This document shows, in pieces, positions 25,021 through 34,045 of a DNA stretch of 64,000 bases. Under the pieces are notes generated by a model that made no database searches, was not told the origin of the DNA, and saw nothing but the letters and a program-made list of their open reading frames with translations. Numbering within the stretch: the first letter of the stretch is position 1; the number at the start of each line of letters is the position of its first letter. The DNA comes from Blastococcus mobilis (GTDB lineage: Bacteria; Actinomycetota; Actinomycetes; Mycobacteriales; Geodermatophilaceae). Where the stretch lies: assembly GCF_900188025.1 (NCBI RefSeq), contig NZ_FZNO01000002.1, positions 62,001-126,000 on the forward strand, read 5' to 3'. The position numbers and the translations under genes were made by a program.

Positions 25021-25695
25021 CTACCGGACGACGGCGACCGGTCCTCGGGCCGTGCCGCCGTCGAGCCGGGTCCAGCCGGCCTCGACGCGGCCCAGCCCCG
25101 TGGCGGCGTCGTCGGCGCCGACCGACGGCTGCAGGACGCGGACGAACTCGAGCCGGCGCTGACCCGTCGTGGTCGAGGAGTCGTCGCTCAGGTCGACGGC
25201 GACGACGGTTCGCCCCTGCGCCGCGTCGAAGACCCGGTGCGGGCGAGCGGCGGCCAACCGCCCCGGGGAGCCCCAGTGGCGGCCGACGGAAGGGTCGGGG
25301 GTGTCGCTCTCGCTCTGGTGCTGCGCCTCGGCCGCGCCGCAGAGGAACGCGAGCAATTGCGTGACGGCGACCGGGTCGTGGGCAGCGTCGTAGATCCACC
25401 GACGGCCGAGGACCCCGTGCTCCGAGGTGCCGATCAGGCCCTGCTCCGCCTCCGCCAGCGGTCGGCCACGGTAGGTCATCGCCGCGTGATAGGTCGTCTC
25501 GTCGCCGGAGGTGCCGTCGGTGACGAAGGCGAACTCGATGCCCACCTCGCCCGCCGGATCGTCGAGCCGGAAGCCACCCGCCCGGCTCAGCTGCGGCGGC
25601 CTGCCCGCGTGCCGGCACCACGGCTGCCGCGGAAGCCAGTCGGCGAGGAGCTCGAGCTTGGTCGGCGTCATCGTCGTGCGGTGGATCGTGGCCAT
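25021..25695 (-). CDS. maltokinase N-cap-like (CG0192-type) protein
   Basis: 224 residues. The sequence TPTKLELLADWLPRQPW, GGFRLDDPAGEVGIEF, TYRGRPLAEAEQGLIGTSEHGVLGRRWIYDAAHDPV and QHQSESDTPDPSVG matches the small actinobacterial family named after CG0192 of Corynebacterium, related to the N-terminal cap of maltokinase. The kinase body itself is absent, so it is not a maltokinase; its role is unknown, but relatives often sit near glycogen and trehalose genes, as here. ATG at 25695; a later Met (MTPTKLE) is an alternative. Confidence 0.7.
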   Translation of the reverse strand: MATIHRTTMTPTKLELLADWLPRQPWCRHAGRPPQLSRAGGFRLDDPAGEVGIEFAFVTDGTSGDETTYHAAMTYRGRPLAEAEQGLIGTSEHGVLGRRWIYDAAHDPVAVTQLLAFLCGAAEAQHQSESDTPDPSVGRHWGSPGRLAAARPHRVFDAAQGRTVVAVDLSDDSSTTTGQRRLEFVRVLQPSVGADDAATGLGRVEAGWTRLDGGTARGPVAVVR

Positions 25696-25845
25696 GCCGC
25701 ACCCTCCCACGCCGCGTGGCGGACCGACGTGCCCGGCCGTCCTCACGGTGCGGTCACCGTCCTCACCGCTCAGCCCCTGGTCAGCGACCGCACGGTGAGG
25801 GCAGGGATCATGATCGACCGCGGCTCGGACTGCTTGACTGACCGC

Positions 25846-26943
25846 ATGGATCTCCCCGTGCTGCCGCCGGTGAAGCCGATGCTGGCGAAGGCCGCGACCA
25901 AGCTCCCGATCGGTGACGGCCTCTTCTACGAGCCCAAGTGGGACGGGTTCCGCTGCATCGTCTTCCGCGACGGCGACGAGGTGGAACTGGGCAGCCGCAA
26001 CGAGCGCCCGCTGACCCGCTACTTCCCGGAGGTGGTGGAGGCGGTCAAGGCGAACCTGCCCGACAAGTGCGTCGTCGACGGCGAGATCGTCGTCCCCCGC
26101 GGGGATCGGCTGCACTTCGAGGACCTGCTCCAGCGCATCCATCCCGCCCAGTCGAGGGTCGACCTCCTCGCCGAGCAGACACCGGCCTCCTTCGTCGCCT
26201 TCGACCTGCTCGCGCTCGGGGACGAGTCGCTGCTCGAGGTTCCCTTCAGCGAGCGGCGGGCCCGGTTGCGGGCCGCGCTGGACGGAGCCCGGCCGCCGGT
26301 CTACATCACCGCCATCACCGAGGACGTCGCCACCGCGGAGCGCTGGTTCCAGACGTTCGAGGGCGCGGGCCTCGACGGCGTCGTCGCCAAGGCGGCGGAC
26401 CTCCCCTACGGCCCCGATCAGCGGCTGATGGCCAAGGTCAAGCACGTGCGCACCGCCGATTGCGTGGTCGCCGGGTTCCGCTGGCACAAGAGCGGCCCGA
26501 TCGTGGGCTCCCTGCTGCTCGGGCTCTACAACGACGCCGGCGACCTGCAGCACATCGGCGTCGCGGCGTCCTTCCCGATGACCCGCCGGGCCGAGCTCGT
26601 CGAGGAGCTCGCCCCGTACCGCGAGAACGCGCTGGAGAACCACCCCTGGAAGGACTGGGCGAACGCGGACACGAGCGCGCTGGAGGGCGAGCACCGGATG
26701 CCCGGCGCGGTCAGCCGCTGGAACGCGAAGAAGGACCTGTCGTGGGTGCCGCTGCGCCCGGAACTGGTCGTGGAGATCAAGTACGACCAGCTCGAAGGGC
26801 GTCGTCTTCGTCACACCGGCCAGTTCCTCCGCTGGAGGCCGGATCGCGACGCGCTGAGCTGCACCTACGACCAGCTCGACGTCCCTGTGCGGTACGACCT
26901 CGGCGAGGTTCTGGCCGGTGGCGGGTCGCCCGATCGGGAATGA
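25846..26943 (+). CDS. ATP-dependent DNA ligase (LigC type)
   Basis: 365 residues. It joins DNA nicks through a ligase-AMP intermediate. Motif I is EPKWDGFR, with the AMP-accepting Lys about residue 28; GEIVVP, ASFVAFDLLALG, GLDGVVAKAADLPY and MAKVKHVRTADCVV are later nucleotidyltransferase motifs. An OB-fold domain (VGSLLLGLYNDAGDLQHIGVAASF) completes the enzyme. Size and partner match mycobacterial-type LigC, a back-up end-joining or base-excision ligase. The PolDom gene downstream is its usual mate, here separated by a secreted peptidase gene. No Ku gene is visible. Confidence 0.9.
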   Translation: MDLPVLPPVKPMLAKAATKLPIGDGLFYEPKWDGFRCIVFRDGDEVELGSRNERPLTRYFPEVVEAVKANLPDKCVVDGEIVVPRGDRLHFEDLLQRIHPAQSRVDLLAEQTPASFVAFDLLALGDESLLEVPFSERRARLRAALDGARPPVYITAITEDVATAERWFQTFEGAGLDGVVAKAADLPYGPDQRLMAKVKHVRTADCVVAGFRWHKSGPIVGSLLLGLYNDAGDLQHIGVAASFPMTRRAELVEELAPYRENALENHPWKDWANADTSALEGEHRMPGAVSRWNAKKDLSWVPLRPELVVEIKYDQLEGRRLRHTGQFLRWRPDRDALSCTYDQLDVPVRYDLGEVLAGGGSPDRE

Positions 26944-26983
26944 TCGACTGCAGCGCGCCCGCAGGGCTCCTACGCTCGTGATC

Positions 26984-28543
26984 ATGCGTCTGCACCGCGG
27001 CCGGCTGACCGTTCCGTCGACCCTGCTCGCCCTGAGCCTGGTGCTGGCAGGCTGCGCGTCCTTCACCGACACGGTCGGCGAGGAGGCCGCCACCACCACG
27101 TCGGCGGCACCGGAGCCGAAGGCCGCCCCGATCGACTGGACCGACTGCAACGAGGAGATCCAGCAGCTCGTCGCCGGCCAGCCCGGCAGCGACCGCGACC
27201 TCTCGTTCGAGTGCGGCCGCACCGAGGTGCCGATCAGCTACGAGGAGCCGCAGGGTGCGACGCTGCCGCTCTTCCTGGTCCGGGTGGTCAGTGGCACCCA
27301 GACCGACCGCATCGGCTCGCTGGTGGTCAACCCCGGCGGGCCGGGCGCGTCCGGCGCCGACGCAGCCATCGGCCTGGCCCTCACCCTTCCCGAGGAGGTC
27401 CTCGGCCGCTTCGACATCGTCGGGTTCGATCCGCGAGGGGTGGGGCTGTCGACGCCGGTCGAGTGCATCCCCGGCGAGAGGAAGGACGAGATCGTCGCCG
27501 CCGAGCCACGGCCGGTCAGTGACGAGCAGCTCGACGCCGCCTTCGCCCTCGCCCAGGAAACGGCCGACGGCTGCGCCGAGGAGTACGGCGACGCCCTGGG
27601 CACCTTCAACACCGTCGACACGGCCCGGGACATGGACCGGCTGCGCGAGGCACTGGGTGACGAGCAGCTGACCTACCTCGGCTACTCCTACGGGACCACG
27701 CTCGGGTCCACGTACGCCGAGCTCTTCCCGGACAAGGTGCGCGCCCTGGTGCTCGACGCCGCGGTCGACCCCGACGGCGCCGCCATGGAGGACGCCGAGG
27801 CGCGCGCTGCCGCGTTCGAGGCCGGCTTCGACGCCTTCGCGGCGAACTGCACCGGCCTGCTGGCCGGCTGCCCGCTCGGGGCGGAGCCGCGGCAGTTCGT
27901 CGAGCAGGTGCTCGGCCAGGCCGGGCAGGCCCCGATCCCCAGCAGCGAGCCCGGCGAGACCCGTCAGGCCACCCCCGGCGTGGTGCTCACCGCCATCCAG
28001 GCCGGTCTCTACGACACCGGCTCCTGGCCGCAGCTCGCCCAGGGGCTCGCCGCCGCCCAGGCCGGCGACTCCAAGGGGCTGTTCTCCCTCGCCGACAGCT
28101 TCTCCGGGCGCCTGGAGGACGGCACCTACTCGAACCTCATCGACGCCAACATCGCCATCAACTGCGCCGACACCGACGAACGGTTCGAGGCGCGACAGGT
28201 GCGCGACCTGGCCGCCGAGTGGAACGCGAAGTACCCGCTCTTCGGCGCCGGCTCGGCGGTCGGGCTCTACACCTGCTCGGTGTGGGAGGCCGAGCGCACC
28301 CCGCTGCCCCAGCGCGACGCCGCGGGCAGCGCGCCGATCCTCGTGGTGGGCAACTCCGGCGACCCGGTCACCCCGCTGCCGGGGGCGGTCGACCTGGCCG
28401 AGGACCTGGACTCCGGGGTGCTGCTCACCTGGCAGGGGCAGGGCCACACCGCCTACCCCAAGACCGACTGCGTCACCGCGGCGGTGAACGCGTACCTGAT
28501 CGACCTCACGGTGCCGATGGACGGACTCACCTGCCCTGCGTGA
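26984..28543 (+). CDS. secreted lipoprotein alpha/beta-hydrolase peptidase (SlpD/tripeptidyl aminopeptidase-like)
   Basis: 519 residues. The signal peptide ends in the lipobox LAGC with lipid-anchored Cys about 24. The mature enzyme has NPGGPGASGA, a FDPRGVG strand, the nucleophile elbow GYSYGTT, a C-terminal domain with GNSGDPVTP (acid) and GQGHTAY (His), and paired Cys. These are hallmarks of Streptomyces tripeptidyl aminopeptidase and SlpD/E, which trim peptides outside the cell. A TACGCT -10-like element at 26971-26976, seven bases before the ATG, with no Shine-Dalgarno, suggests a leaderless transcript. It lies between the ligase and polymerase genes. Confidence 0.88.
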   Translation: MRLHRGRLTVPSTLLALSLVLAGCASFTDTVGEEAATTTSAAPEPKAAPIDWTDCNEEIQQLVAGQPGSDRDLSFECGRTEVPISYEEPQGATLPLFLVRVVSGTQTDRIGSLVVNPGGPGASGADAAIGLALTLPEEVLGRFDIVGFDPRGVGLSTPVECIPGERKDEIVAAEPRPVSDEQLDAAFALAQETADGCAEEYGDALGTFNTVDTARDMDRLREALGDEQLTYLGYSYGTTLGSTYAELFPDKVRALVLDAAVDPDGAAMEDAEARAAAFEAGFDAFAANCTGLLAGCPLGAEPRQFVEQVLGQAGQAPIPSSEPGETRQATPGVVLTAIQAGLYDTGSWPQLAQGLAAAQAGDSKGLFSLADSFSGRLEDGTYSNLIDANIAINCADTDERFEARQVRDLAAEWNAKYPLFGAGSAVGLYTCSVWEAERTPLPQRDAAGSAPILVVGNSGDPVTPLPGAVDLAEDLDSGVLLTWQGQGHTAYPKTDCVTAAVNAYLIDLTVPMDGLTCPA

Positions 28544-28593
28544 CACTCCCCCTTCCTTCGTGAAGGCCCACCCGCGGTAAGGGAGAGCACCTG

Positions 28594-29661
28594 ATGGCCA
28601 GCAGCAAGGACGCCGTCGTCCTCGACATCGACGGCCACGAGGTGCGCGTCTCCAACCCGGAGAAGCCGTACTTCGGCGAGCGCGGGATCCGCAAGATCGA
28701 CGTCGTCCAGTACTTCGTCGCGGTCGGCGAGGGGATCCTCTTCGCACTCAAGGACCGGCCGACGACCCTCGAGCGGTGGCCGGGCGGGGTCTTCGAGGGT
28801 GCCCGCATCTCGACCCGCGTGGACAACACCGGCGACGCGTTCTACCAGAAGCGGGTGCCCAAGAACGCCCCCGAGTGGGTGCCGACGGCGCACATCACCT
28901 TCCCCAGCGGGCGGACGGCGGACGAGATCGCGCCCGACTCGGTGGCGGTGGTCGCCTGGTGCGCCAACCTGGGCACGCTGACCTTCCACCCGTGGCCGGT
29001 CGACAAGACCGACGTCGAGTCACCGAACCAGATCCGCATCGACCTCGACCCGCAGCCGGGCACCGACTTCTCCGACGCCGTCTGGGTGGCCCCGCACGCG
29101 CGGGAACTGCTCGCCGAGTTCGGGATGCAGGGCTGGCCGAAGTCCTCCGGCGGTCGCGGCGTGCACATCTACGTGCCGATCCAGCCGCGGTGGACCTTCA
29201 CCGAGGTGCGGCGCGCGGTGATCGCGTTCGGCCGCGAACTGGAACGCCGCCTGCCCGACCGCGTGACGATGTCGTGGTGGAAGGAGGAGCGCGGCGAGAA
29301 GATCTTCATCGACTACAACCAGATGGCCCGGGACCGCACGATCGCCTCGGCCTACTCCATCCGGCCCAAGCCGCACGCTCCGGTCTCGGCACCGCTGGAC
29401 TGGGACGAGCTGCCCGACGTCTCACCGTTCGACTTCGACGTCCTGACGATGCCCGACCGCTTCCGGAAGGTCGGCGACAAGCACGCGGGGCTGGCGGAGC
29501 ACGCCTTCGGCATCGAGCCGCTGCTGGAGCTGGCCGAGCGGCAGGAGAGGGACGCGGGCCTCGGCGACCTGCCCTATCCACCGGACTACCCGAAGATGCC
29601 CGGCGAGCCGATGCGCGTCCAGCCCAGCCGCGCCAGGCGTCCCACCAGCACAGACGGATAA
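28594..29661 (+). CDS. LigD-like polymerase-domain protein (PolDom, end-joining polymerase)
   Basis: 355 residues, an archaeo-eukaryotic primase-type polymerase equivalent to the Pol domain of LigD but stand-alone. Motifs: VSNPEKPYF at the start, LKDRPTTLERWPGG, the catalytic IRIDLDPQPG with metal-binding Asp pair, SSGGRGVHIYVPI, and EKIFIDYNQMARDRTIASAYSIRP. Such enzymes fill gaps and add ribonucleotides during non-homologous end joining or repair, commonly paired with LigC. GGGAGAG precedes the ATG. No nuclease or ligase domain is fused. Confidence 0.92.
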   Translation: MASSKDAVVLDIDGHEVRVSNPEKPYFGERGIRKIDVVQYFVAVGEGILFALKDRPTTLERWPGGVFEGARISTRVDNTGDAFYQKRVPKNAPEWVPTAHITFPSGRTADEIAPDSVAVVAWCANLGTLTFHPWPVDKTDVESPNQIRIDLDPQPGTDFSDAVWVAPHARELLAEFGMQGWPKSSGGRGVHIYVPIQPRWTFTEVRRAVIAFGRELERRLPDRVTMSWWKEERGEKIFIDYNQMARDRTIASAYSIRPKPHAPVSAPLDWDELPDVSPFDFDVLTMPDRFRKVGDKHAGLAEHAFGIEPLLELAERQERDAGLGDLPYPPDYPKMPGEPMRVQPSRARRPTSTDG

Positions 29662-29668
29662 CGAGGCC

Positions 29669-30025
29669 ATGAGCTGGGCGACGGCGGTCCTGCTCCTGCT
29701 GGCGTGCTCCATGCTGGGAGCGCTCGCCAGCTTCGCACCCGGCCGGGTCCGCACCCGGTTCCTCGTCCTGGGTTCGATCGTGGGGGCATTCCTGGTGTTC
29801 ATGCCGGCGAAGTGCGTCACCGCGACGGCATCGACGCCACTCGGCACTCCGGAGCAACTGGGTGGCCAGACGTCGTGCGAGACGCTGTACGGCACCGCAC
29901 TGCCAGAGGTCGGCGCGGTGCAGGCGGACGCGGTCGGCACCCTCCTCGGGATCATCGCTGCCGGAGCCGCAGCAACGGCCCTGCTCGTGGTGCGGCGTCG
30001 GACGAGCAGTCCGCCGCCGGCCTAA
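29669..30025 (+). CDS. small membrane protein, unknown function
   Basis: 118 residues. Two hydrophobic N-terminal segments (TAVLLLLACSMLGALASF; FLVLGSIVGAFLVFM), an exported loop with two Cys (AKCVTAT and QTSCETLYG) that could form a disulfide, then a third segment (AVGTLLGIIAAGAAATALLVV) and a basic tail. No family recognised. ATG lies 8 bases after the PolDom gene, so they are probably co-transcribed; its last four bases overlap the convergent carboxylesterase. Confidence 0.6.
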   Translation: MSWATAVLLLLACSMLGALASFAPGRVRTRFLVLGSIVGAFLVFMPAKCVTATASTPLGTPEQLGGQTSCETLYGTALPEVGAVQADAVGTLLGIIAAGAAATALLVVRRRTSSPPPA

Positions 30026-31539
30026 CCGGGCCTCTGCAGTGCCGGCGGCGTGTGCGCCGGACGGTGCCGCCGCCAGATCCGTCGTGAGGCCGCCAGAGGG
30101 TCGGCAACCATGCTGTCGCGCGCAGCCCACACCCGGGTCAGAGCCTCGCCGGGGCGGTAGCTCGACCACCCCGGGTCGCCGGTGGCCGCGAACGCCGTCC
30201 AGGCGGCTCTCATCCGGGCCGACAACTCCTCCTCCGGCTCCCCGGTCCGCCCCAGCCACGCGCGGGCGAACGGGGTGTCGAGCGTGCCGAAGACGAACGG
30301 GATCTCAAGGGCGTGGCAGGCCCCGAGCGCACCGCCGGCCACCGGACTGGGCCACGCGAACTCGTAGGCGAAGGTTCGCCCCTGCACGCTTCCGGCACCG
30401 GCATGCCCGTCGGCTGCATCGAGGGTCGGCATCCGGAACAGCCAGTCCGAGCACAACACGGAGTACAGGTCGGGGCCGGCCAGTCCGCGGTAGGCCCGCC
30501 CGTAGTCCTCCGCTGCGGCGCCCCCGGAGAACAGCGTGACGGCGGCCCGGAACACATCCTGCATCCCCTGCCGGCCGCGCCGACCAGCCGACTCGAGCAT
30601 CATCTGGTACTCATCCCGGTTGTAGCCGACCAGAAGATCCAGGTCGGCGGCGGCGCCGTCGCCCAGGGCGTCGAACGGCGACGCGGGGAGCACCTCACCG
30701 TCGATGATCGGGAAGTACGGCGTGGTGGCGTAGTGCAGCACGCCCCAGGCCTGCGGCGCGTCCTCGAGCGCGGCGATGACCTCGGCGGAGGTGTTGGCCA
30801 GCTGCTGCGGAGCGAGGGCCGCCAGTTCCTCGGTGCGCGGGGAGACCCCCGCCGCGGTGGCGACCCGTCTGGTGACCCGGGAGGCCAACTCCGGCGGGTA
30901 GAACAGGCCGGGGACGCTCTGAGCGATGCAGCGGCGGAACAGCCCCCGTGCGGACGGCATGGTGGCCAGCGCCACCACCGATCCCCCGCCTGCGGAGGAA
31001 CCGCATACGGTCACGTTGTCCGGGTCGCCGCCGACGACGGTGATGTTGTCCTGCACCCAGCGCAGGGCCGCGACTTGATCGAGCAGGCCCCGGTTGTCGG
31101 GAACGTCGGGCAGATGGCCGAAGCCCTCGAATCCGACGCGGTAGTTGAAGGTCACGACCACGACCCCTTCCCGCGCCAGCCGCGTCCCGTCGAGGACCGG
31201 GTCGTCAGCGGACCCGTGCTCGTAGGCGCCGCCGTAGATCCACACGAGCACGGGCAGTCCCCGGGTGGTCGGATCCGGGGTCCAGACGTTGAGCGTCAGA
31301 CAGTCAGGAGCGCGCGCCGGCCGGGCAGGCCGGTCGCTCCCCCAGATGGGCTGCGGCGGGCGGGGGCCGAACCGGGTCGCGTCCCGGACGCCGGACCAGG
31401 GCACCGGCAGGGACGGCGCCCGGAATCGGCGCGGGCCGAAGGGAGGCGCGGCGAACGGGACGCCGCGGAGGACGGCGCCACCGGCGGGATCACGCAGGCC
31501 GCGCAGGAGTCCGGCCCGGGTCCGGAAGGTCACCTCCAC
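30022..31539 (-). CDS. type-B carboxylesterase/lipase family protein
   Basis: 505 residues. Type-B carboxylesterase signatures: RGVPFAAPPFGPRRFRAP, DCLTLNVWTP, PVLVWIYGGAYEHGSADDP (oxyanion hole), the nucleophile elbow CGSSAGGGSV in DNVTVCGSSAGG, GYNRDEY (acid region) and ACHALEIPFVFGTLD (catalytic His). It hydrolyses carboxylic esters, probably in the cytoplasm as no signal peptide is seen. GTG at 31539 starts the family's usual N-terminus. It lies 95 bases behind the hydrolase-CoA ligase fusion on the same strand and could supply free aromatic acid from esters to that pathway; this link is inference. Confidence 0.88.
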   Translation of the reverse strand: MEVTFRTRAGLLRGLRDPAGGAVLRGVPFAAPPFGPRRFRAPSLPVPWSGVRDATRFGPRPPQPIWGSDRPARPARAPDCLTLNVWTPDPTTRGLPVLVWIYGGAYEHGSADDPVLDGTRLAREGVVVVTFNYRVGFEGFGHLPDVPDNRGLLDQVAALRWVQDNITVVGGDPDNVTVCGSSAGGGSVVALATMPSARGLFRRCIAQSVPGLFYPPELASRVTRRVATAAGVSPRTEELAALAPQQLANTSAEVIAALEDAPQAWGVLHYATTPYFPIIDGEVLPASPFDALGDGAAADLDLLVGYNRDEYQMMLESAGRRGRQGMQDVFRAAVTLFSGGAAAEDYGRAYRGLAGPDLYSVLCSDWLFRMPTLDAADGHAGAGSVQGRTFAYEFAWPSPVAGGALGACHALEIPFVFGTLDTPFARAWLGRTGEPEEELSARMRAAWTAFAATGDPGWSSYRPGEALTRVWAARDSMVADPLAASRRIWRRHRPAHTPPALQRPG

Positions 31540-31634
31540 GGGTGCAGCAGTGCCACCGGTTCCGTCGGTTCACACCTGGGTGGACGGCGGAGCGGCCGGC
31601 TTCGCCGGAGGAGGCGGCCAGGCACCGTCGGCCG

Positions 31635-34034
31635 TCAGCCCGCGACTCCCAGCAGCGCCTGCTCGCGCAGCCGGGACCGCTGCACCTTTCCCGCATCCGT
31701 GCGCGGCAGCTCGGACACGAAGTGGAAGGTCCGTGGGGTCTTGTTGCCACCGAGGCGCTGGCGCACCTGCTGGCGCAGGGTGACCGAGAGCGCGTCCGAG
31801 GGGGCGACCCCGTCGAGCACCACGAACGCCTCCGGCTTGATCAGCTTGTCCCGGTCGGGCACGCCGACGACGGCGCACTCGGCGACCCGCTCGTCCTGGC
31901 TGAGCACCGACTCGATCTCCACCGGGCTGACCCACATGCCGCCGACCTTGAGCATGTCGTCCTCGCGGCCCAGGAAGGAGAAGTGGCCGGAGTCGTCCTC
32001 CACGACGACGTCGCCGGTCCGTAACCACTCCCCCGTCATCGTCTGCCTGCTGAGCCCGAACTGCCGCCAGTAGAACGGCGCCAGCGAGCCGCCTCGGACG
32101 AGCAGCGTTCCGGTCGTGCCCGGTGGCACGACCTCGCCGTGCTCGTCGACCACTCTGGCCTCGTAGCCGTCGACCACCGTGCCCAGGCAGTCCGGTCGGA
32201 TGTCGTCGAGGCGGTTGGAGATCACGATGTGGCAGGTCTCGGTGGCGCCGATGCCGTCGAGGATGTCCAGGCCGGTGGCCTCCTTCCAGCGGTGCAGCAG
32301 CGAGCCGGCCAGCGACTCGCCGGCCGACACGCAGACCCGGATGCCGCGGAAGTCGGCCGGCCCCGAGGAGCTGGACCCGGCGGCGAGGGTGTTGGCGTAG
32401 CCGGTGGGAACACCGAACAGGACCGAGGGCCGGAATCGCCGCACGACCTCGGCCACCATGCGTGGCTGCGCCGGCGCGTCCAGCAGGACCGACGTGGCGC
32501 CTACCGCGAACGGCAGGTACAGCCCCCCGCCCAGGCCGTAGGCGAAGGAGAGCTTGGAGACGGAGAAGGTCACGTCGGACTCGTCCAGGCCGAGGACCGG
32601 CCGGGCGTAGGCGTCGGCGCAGAAACGCATGTGGCTCTGCAGGTGCACGACCGCCTTGGGGCGCCCGGTGGTCCCGGAGCTGTACAGCCAGAAGGCCATG
32701 TCCTCGGCCACGGTGTCCGCTGGCTCGAGCCGGTCGTCGGCCGCCGCGGTGATCTCGGCGAAGTCGGACTCGCCGGGCACGGGTTCGGTCTCACCGACGA
32801 CGACCAGCCGGCACGGGCGGGTGGCACCCAGGTCGCGCACCGCCGTCCGCACGGCGAGCGCGGTCGACGCGTCGACGACCGCCACCTTGGCGCGGCTGTC
32901 GGTGAGCAGGAACGCGTAGGCGTCCGGGGCGAGGCTCGGGGGCACCGGGACCGGCACCGCACCGGTCTTGACCGCGCCGAAGAACGTCGTCGCGAACTGC
33001 ACGCCGTCCGGCAGGGCGATCAGCACCCGGTTCTCCGGCTCCACGCCGAGCTCGCTCAGCGCGTTGCCCACCCGGTTGGCGGCCGCGGCCACCTCCCCGT
33101 AGGTCCACTCCCCCTCGGGGGTCCGGACGGCGGTCTTGTCCCCTCGGCCCAGGTCCAGGTTGCCGTCGAGCAGGTCGACCGCGGCGTTGTAGTGGTCGGC
33201 CTGGCTCAGCCACCGGGCAGCGGGAGAGCCTCCGACGGCGAGGGGATGGCGGCCCAGGAAGTCCAGCAGGATCCGGGCGGCGCTGGTCGGCTGCTGGATG
33301 TGCAGCAGGTGCGTGGCGCCCTCCAGCACAGTCCGCTCGGTCTGCGGCAGCCACTCGCGGATCTGCTCGTAGCACTGCTCGTAGAGGGCTGAGCTGCGGG
33401 AGCCGCGGACGAACAGGAGGGGGGCCCGGATCCGGCACGCCTCCTCGGCGCCGAACCGCCAGGCCTCGTGCGCCGGGGCCTCCACGCCGAAGTAGGTGTC
33501 GGTGTCGCGCAGGCTCTGCTCGAGCGCACCGGGCACGTTCTGTGCGACGGCGGCCCGCTCCTCCGGGCTGCCGAGGAACAGGTCCTGGGCCGCTTCCCAG
33601 TCACCCAGCCGGTATCGCTCCCCGGCGGCCCGGACCAGATCGACGACCGCCCGGCCGCCGGGCACGGACAGCAGCGCCGCCTCGAGCAGCACCAAGGACT
33701 GCACCCGCTCCGGATGGTCGGCGGCGAGCTGCAGCGCGATCGTCCCGCCGTAGGAATGGCCGACGACGTGGGCCCGCTGCACGTCCAGGTGGTCGAGCAG
33801 CGCCCGGGCGTCGGCGGCCTGGTCGGCGATGGTCACCGGCCCCTGCACCGGCGAGCTGCCCAGGAAACCCCGGCGGTGGTAGCGGATGAGCATGTACCGC
33901 TCGGCCAGCTCCGGGCGGGTCACCAGCGGCAGGAACGAGCGGGCGATGTGGCTGCCGTGGACGAACAGGACCGGTTCCCCCGAGCCGCGGATCTCGTACT
34001 CGAGCGTGGCACCGTTGATGCGCGCCGTCTGCAC
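31635..34034 (-). CDS. fusion of alpha/beta hydrolase and benzoate-CoA ligase-family enzyme
   Basis: One uninterrupted frame of 799 residues. Residues about 1-265 form an alpha/beta hydrolase: LFVHGSHIARSF, YHRRGFLGSS, elbow GHSYGGT with Ser 94, ATHLLHIQQ with His 242; the usual Asp after the sixth strand is replaced (FVRGSRSS). Residues about 275-799 are an acyl/aryl-CoA ligase of the benzoate-CoA ligase family: YSSGTTGRPKAVVH (P-loop), YGLGGGLYLPFAVGA, GIGATETCHI, WLRTGDVV, REDDMLKVGG and DAGKVQRSRLRE. It would activate an aryl acid with ATP and CoA; the hydrolase could act as a thioesterase or on ester precursors. The GTG is the first plausible start. It diverges from the gentisate genes across a shared operator-like repeat. 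Confidence 0.88.
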   Translation of the reverse strand: MQTARINGATLEYEIRGSGEPVLFVHGSHIARSFLPLVTRPELAERYMLIRYHRRGFLGSSPVQGPVTIADQAADARALLDHLDVQRAHVVGHSYGGTIALQLAADHPERVQSLVLLEAALLSVPGGRAVVDLVRAAGERYRLGDWEAAQDLFLGSPEERAAVAQNVPGALEQSLRDTDTYFGVEAPAHEAWRFGAEEACRIRAPLLFVRGSRSSALYEQCYEQIREWLPQTERTVLEGATHLLHIQQPTSAARILLDFLGRHPLAVGGSPAARWLSQADHYNAAVDLLDGNLDLGRGDKTAVRTPEGEWTYGEVAAAANRVGNALSELGVEPENRVLIALPDGVQFATTFFGAVKTGAVPVPVPPSLAPDAYAFLLTDSRAKVAVVDASTALAVRTAVRDLGATRPCRLVVVGETEPVPGESDFAEITAAADDRLEPADTVAEDMAFWLYSSGTTGRPKAVVHLQSHMRFCADAYARPVLGLDESDVTFSVSKLSFAYGLGGGLYLPFAVGATSVLLDAPAQPRMVAEVVRRFRPSVLFGVPTGYANTLAAGSSSSGPADFRGIRVCVSAGESLAGSLLHRWKEATGLDILDGIGATETCHIVISNRLDDIRPDCLGTVVDGYEARVVDEHGEVVPPGTTGTLLVRGGSLAPFYWRQFGLSRQTMTGEWLRTGDVVVEDDSGHFSFLGREDDMLKVGGMWVSPVEIESVLSQDERVAECAVVGVPDRDKLIKPEAFVVLDGVAPSDALSVTLRQQVRQRLGGNKTPRTFHFVSELPRTDAGKVQRSRLREQALLGVAG

Positions 34035-34045
34035 CGGGGGTCCCG

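Noticed and set aside
28553-28577. Small hairpin CCTTC/GAAGG after the secreted peptidase
   Set aside because: Stem of five pairs is too weak to call a terminator, and the PolDom gene follows closely, probably on the same transcript.
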